Source: Maratus speciosus (lineage: Eukaryota > Arthropoda > Arachnida > Araneae > Salticidae). From it: a stretch of DNA of 64,000 nucleotides. Below the pieces are notes generated by a model, which was given only the letters and a program-made list of their open reading frames with translations, ran no database searches and was not told the origin of the DNA. The position numbers and the translations under genes were made by a program. The stretch's first letter is position 1, and every line of letters begins with the position of its first letter. This document shows, piece after piece, positions 59,664-64,000 of the stretch. The stretch spans positions 98,238,363 through 98,302,362 of the forward strand of contig OZ010790.1 in the NCBI GenBank assembly GCA_963932465.1, given 5' to 3'.

Positions 59664-61233
59664 CAGTACAGGACCTCAAATCCGGAATCCTAAAATCCGG
59701 ACGACCCAAAATCCGGAATGAATAAAAAAATCTGAAATTCCGCGATGAGACGGGATAAATAATTCCGGAAAACGCCCATAGATGGCGCTACGTGCATACG
59801 TAACACAGTTTCCAACTAAGCAAGACTAAACAACTGCACTCAACTGAATAAGTTTGTTGCAACGTTTTTATATTATAGTTTTAATCTAAATACTATTTGC
59901 TGACAGAGTTAGAAAAGTTAGTGTGTGCACACATTTTAAATTCATTTTAAAAAGAAACCTTGTTTTTCATTTAATAAAAAATACAAAAAGAACAAATAAA
60001 TAACCAGAAGGAAGAACTATTTTTAAAAGATGCATAGAATATATTTACAATATTTATATGTAAATATGTTTTGCTATCTCCTACCCCTCCCCCTCCCTCT
60101 TCTTCAAATATTCAACAAATTTCATTTTTCGAAAAAATTTAGTTTGTAAGCACCGTACCAACGATATTTTCTCTTTAACTCAAAGGGGAAAAAAATATCT
60201 ATGCATGGTTTCTTTCTGCATGGCAAAACATACTATCCATCCAAAGCTGATGGTCTCATTCTGATAACGTTGACTTCCCACTTCACAGAGTTCAATAAAC
60301 AAGTTGAATAAACAAAACAAATCGCAGATAGATATCTCGTTTTTCTTTGCAGTTACTCTATAGTGGTCTTTTTTTAGAGGTACATTATATTTTAATAAAA
60401 ATTTGTTACACAGGCTAATTTACTATTATTGCAGCTTGCTGAAAATTTGAAAGAAATTAGTCAATTAGCAATGGAGATAATTATTTTTTTAATAGAGGAA
60501 AAAAACTGGTTTTGCTCTTTTTTTCTGTTTGCTTGCAACTCAATAATTTCTTTCTCGTGTAATCAAACAACGTGAACTTAATAACACATTAACGAAGTCC
60601 TTTTTATACGAAAAGAATAGAGTTTGAATAGATTTCCTCTTGCTTTTGTTTATTTTTAAACTTTCTTAGAACATTTTATTTTAAAAATTTAAATGTTTCT
60701 CTCTTTATTTTCACTGAGTCTAATACTGCAATTCCCGATATAGATTCCTAGACCTTGCTAGGCTCTCATGAACAACGACGCATTTTCATTTTCTAAAAGA
60801 CGTTTTAATGTTGCTAATAATGTGCAGGATTTAAAAAATATTCTTACTCTTATTTTAAATTTTTTTTTTTGTAATTTGTTTTCGTCTGTTTACTTAAACT
60901 AAGTCCTACCCGGCAATTGATATAGATTCCTACGCCTAACTCGTCTCTCGTGAACAACGACGCATTTTCTAAAAGATGTTTTAATATTCCTAAGAATATG
61001 ATGTATTAAAAAAAAAAATCTTATCCTTATTTTCAATTATTTTTTGTAATTTGCATTTTTGACTGTTTATTTGCTCTTAGCCAAACATGGCAATTCGCGA
61101 TATAGACTGCTTCGCAGCATGTAAAATTTTGCCACGGGCATATACCGTATCTGTTTATTTATTGTTTTGGTTAAGGACCTGAAATCCGGAACGATCGCGG
61201 TCCCGGCCAGTCCGGATTTGAGGTCCCATACTG
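59664..61233. mobile_element. Pogo/Tigger-type element, 1570 bp, TA target
   Basis: The ends are CAGTACAGGACCTCAAATCC and the inverse of CAGTATGGGACCTCAAATCC, with TA on both sides (59662-59663 and 61234-61235). CAGT...ACTG tips and TA duplication fit pogo-type elements. Inside, about three ~170-bp direct repeats (60720-61100) share GATATAGATTCCTA and GAACAACGACGCATTTTC. No transposase frame survives. Confidence 0.78.
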
Positions 61234-61945
61234 TAAACCCAATTCCTTCACTAAGAATGAGCTCTAGGGAGCTAAACATTTTGTGAAAATTCTAATATAT
61301 ACGAATACACACACGTATGTATATGGAATAGGTTTAAAAATGACTAAAACAAATTCAGAAAACCTCAAAATGTTAAAATATGTTAATATTTCCATAATCG
61401 TGTTTTTATAATGTTTTAATACGTTTCTTCAAACTCACATTACGTTACATATTCACCTGCTGTGGTACATTATATTTCCAATATGACGTAATATATATAT
61501 ATATATTTATTATTTTTTTTAATTCGTCAAACTATTTATTTCATTTTGAGTTTTCATTCTGAAATCTTGCTCTAGAAAACTTATGACGTAATATTCAATT
61601 TGTTTTCAGTTCGTCAAACTATTTATTTAATTTATTTTTTCACGTGAAAAATCTTGCAATAGAAAAGCAATTGTTGTGGTGAGAATTTTATTGTTTTTTT
61701 TTTTAATTGTTGGCAACTGCTATAATGAAAAATATTTATTTTTTCCTGTCATTGTTGTGTAAGAGATGGTTTTATCAGAATATTGTTAAGACGGTATTCA
61801 AAATTTTTAACACTCCCCATTTCCATTCCCTCGGGCCGTTGTTCATTTTCAATCCCCGCCGAGATATTCGCCATCTCAAAGTTGTTGGCGAGTTTGAAGA
61901 CGATCCGTGCATAATTGCGACTTTTATCGTGCGGACAAAATTTAG

Positions 61946-61997
<52 letters not shown>

Positions 61998-62519
61998 TTT
62001 TAGGTGGGGGTGGTTTTGGGTTCCTGGGGTCCTATAATGAAAAGTTATGAAGGAATTTTTCAAAAGTCGCACCATGGTAACGTCTGCAATAGGTAGTATT
62101 TCTTACGGAATCTACCTAAAAAAAAAAGGGAATGCAGATGTGAAACGATAATTCCAAAATGAGATTAGCCGGGGGAAAGGGGGGGGGGGGGTACACAGAC
62201 CTGCCTCCTTTGAAAATGAAAAATAATAGCACAGAAAATTCAAATTATTCTGGAGTTTGGCTAGTTGGTTGAATTTCGTGTTTTGCGGCCATTTTTTTAC
62301 ATTCGTAAAAGGAATATGGTTGCAGTCTTTCAAGTCAATATAGTATTTTTTTCCTCTAAAAATTTTTATACAAATTTTAAAGTTTTTTCTCCTTTCGAGG
62401 CGTGCTTTTGAAAGTAGGAAAAGGAACCCGGCTTCAAACTGTTAGCCCATTTGAGTAAATTTTGACCAAATTCGCGATTTTATTCTGCGATCATTTCATG
62501 ATATTTACAATTTTTTCCC
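61234..62519. other. Non-coding interval with an (AT)n tract
   Basis: The microsatellite is at 61941-61993 and a G run is at 62174-62190. No gene is supported. Confidence 0.4.
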
Positions 62520-63180
62520 AAAATCGTTTGACGAAATTCGCGTTTTTCTACGCGATTTTTTGTTGCACTTTTCACCATTAACTCTTGACAAAATTCGTAT
62601 TTTTTACCGCGATCCTTTGATGAAATTAGCATTTTTTACCGCGATATTTTGACGAAATTGGCATTTCTTTAGCACGATCCTTCGATGAAATTCGCATTTA
62701 CTTTCCGCAATCTTTTGACGAAATTCGCCCTTTCTTTCTGCGATCCTTTGACGAAATTCTCGTTTTTACCGCGATCCTTAGACGAAATTTATTTTCTATT
62801 GCAACCGATTGATGAAACTGATTTTTTACAGGGAGATCATTTGTCGAAATTCCGGATAGTTTTGTGCGACCGATCGGGAAAATTCTCGATATCTTTCCGT
62901 ATCAATTAACAAAATTCTCTACTCTTTTCCGCTACATTTTGAAGAAATTTGAAAAATTTTTTCGTCAATCGTTTATCGAAATTCGTAATTTTTTTGCGCA
63001 ATCTTTTGACGAAATTGGCGATTACTTTCTTCACTCCTTTATCGAAATTCGTAATTTTTTTGCGCAATCTTTTGACGAAATTGGCGATTACTTTCTTCAC
63101 TCTTTTATCGAAATTCCCGATATTTTTTCACGATCGTTTGAAGGAATTCTCAAATTTTTCCGGGACCGATTCACGAATTG
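62520..63180. repeat. Minisatellite, ~30-33-bp units, inverse of the 21440 family
   Basis: Units of the type CGATCCTTTGACGAAATTCG alternate with T-rich halves. At 62963-63110 a two-unit block (GAAATTCGTAATTTTTTTGC and its neighbour) is duplicated exactly. Frames stay open because of periodicity only. Confidence 0.75.
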
Positions 63181-64000
63181 ATTTTGAGAAATTCCATAAA
63201 AGAAATAAATATCGCGGGCTTCAAAAGTTTTTTTTCAATGCTCACTGAAGAATCACACGTCTGTGAAAGAATTTGAAGGGGGAGGGGGAAATACTGCACA
63301 GCATTTTTTTATTATGCGGGACTTTCCTTTTCTGTGCACAAATCGCGCGATCTCGCACGTTATTTCAAACCCTGTCTCTCAAAGAAAACTTCATTACTAG
63401 AGGAGTTTCGTTGGTTGTTTTTTTTAAAAACGAACATAGAATTAAACAAATCTAGGATTGGGGGGGGGGGGGGGACTGCCTTCGGCAAAGTACTCCCGAT
63501 CAAGCTACGACATTTTCTGTCTCGAACAAGCGAACCCTGAATTATTGCGTTTTTTATTTCGAACAAAATTAAATTTTCAGCTTTCTTATAAGAACTGCTT
63601 TGACATTATTCCAATTCGAATTTAATGACGGCAATTGCAAAAATTACCGGAGAGTTTTCTTCTGTTTAAAAAAAAAAAAAGTCAAAAAATCACCTCAAAG
63701 CACGAAAACCCCGCTAAAAATCTCATTAAAAATTCGGAAAAGATTTAAAAAAAAAAACACAGCGAACGAAATTAACTGATTGGGTAAAAGATTTAAACCA
63801 GATTCCTTTTAGGAATGTCGAAAAAAAAATCAACACGAAATGCGAAAAAAACCCCTCTAAAAATAACATTAAAAATTGCTTAAAATTGGAAAATGGCTGT
63901 AAGAATCTCGAAAATACTTTATTGAAAAGAAGACAAAGATTACTGCATAAAATATTGAAATCGGATTCTTTTTTGCTAATTTGAAAAAAATTGCGAAAAA
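63181..64000. other. Non-coding tail of the window
   Basis: G runs (63461-63473) and A runs occur. GAAAAA-rich sequence resembling the minisatellite returns toward 63660-64000, but no regular unit or gene is visible. Confidence 0.4.

Overview
The window looks like a repeat-dense, AT-rich, intron-bearing animal genome, most likely an arthropod and perhaps a chelicerate. The basis is a Penelope-like retroelement, hAT, Tc1/mariner, pogo-like and Helitron-type ends, tRNA-derived SINEs, arthropod-style dispersed repeats, spliced exons with GT/AG borders, and a 200-N assembly gap. The taxon is inferred from repeat style only. No bacterial, phage, organelle or CRISPR features were seen.

Layout. 1-7450: a long-TIR element (935-2124), then a frameshifted Penelope-like element on the minus strand (3273-6135) with 161-bp direct repeats, hammerhead-like motifs, a reverse transcriptase and a GIY-YIG endonuclease. 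Next is an inverted second copy of the first repeat (6285-7445) carrying a mariner-type MITE. 7450-12228: sparse repeats, a hAT-like copy cut by a Helitron-like end, and the gap. 12229-31649: a gene neighbourhood full of nested transposons. One exon encodes the start of a SAM-like domain (12229-12295). Three downstream exons (22360-22453, 26392-26531, 28373-28685) join in phase into one reading frame. They are followed on the same strand by a decayed C2H2 zinc-finger, transposase-like gene (29146-31649). Between them lie hAT elements with perfect 8-bp target duplications, nested three deep at 15295-18760, and a large foldback insertion flanked by a 41-bp direct repeat. 32640-34050: a 33-bp minisatellite with a 289-bp higher-order period. 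34050-46120: MITEs, a 55-bp satellite, a ~145-bp tandem array, SINEs and a dispersed 13-bp motif. 46120-51320: Helitron-like units, some joined end to end, and a near-perfect hairpin MITE. 53100-58720: three ~1.75-kb direct repeats. 59664-61233: a pogo-like element. 62520-63180: a third minisatellite sharing its motif with those at 21440 and 32640.

How it fits together. Only the SAM/C-terminal-domain exons look like a cellular-style gene, and even these show one apparent frameshift, so the gene may be decayed or TE-associated. Everything else is mobile or tandem DNA. Target duplications and empty sites in paralogous copies allow a relative order of insertions to be read directly. No complete, obviously functional host protein is encoded here.
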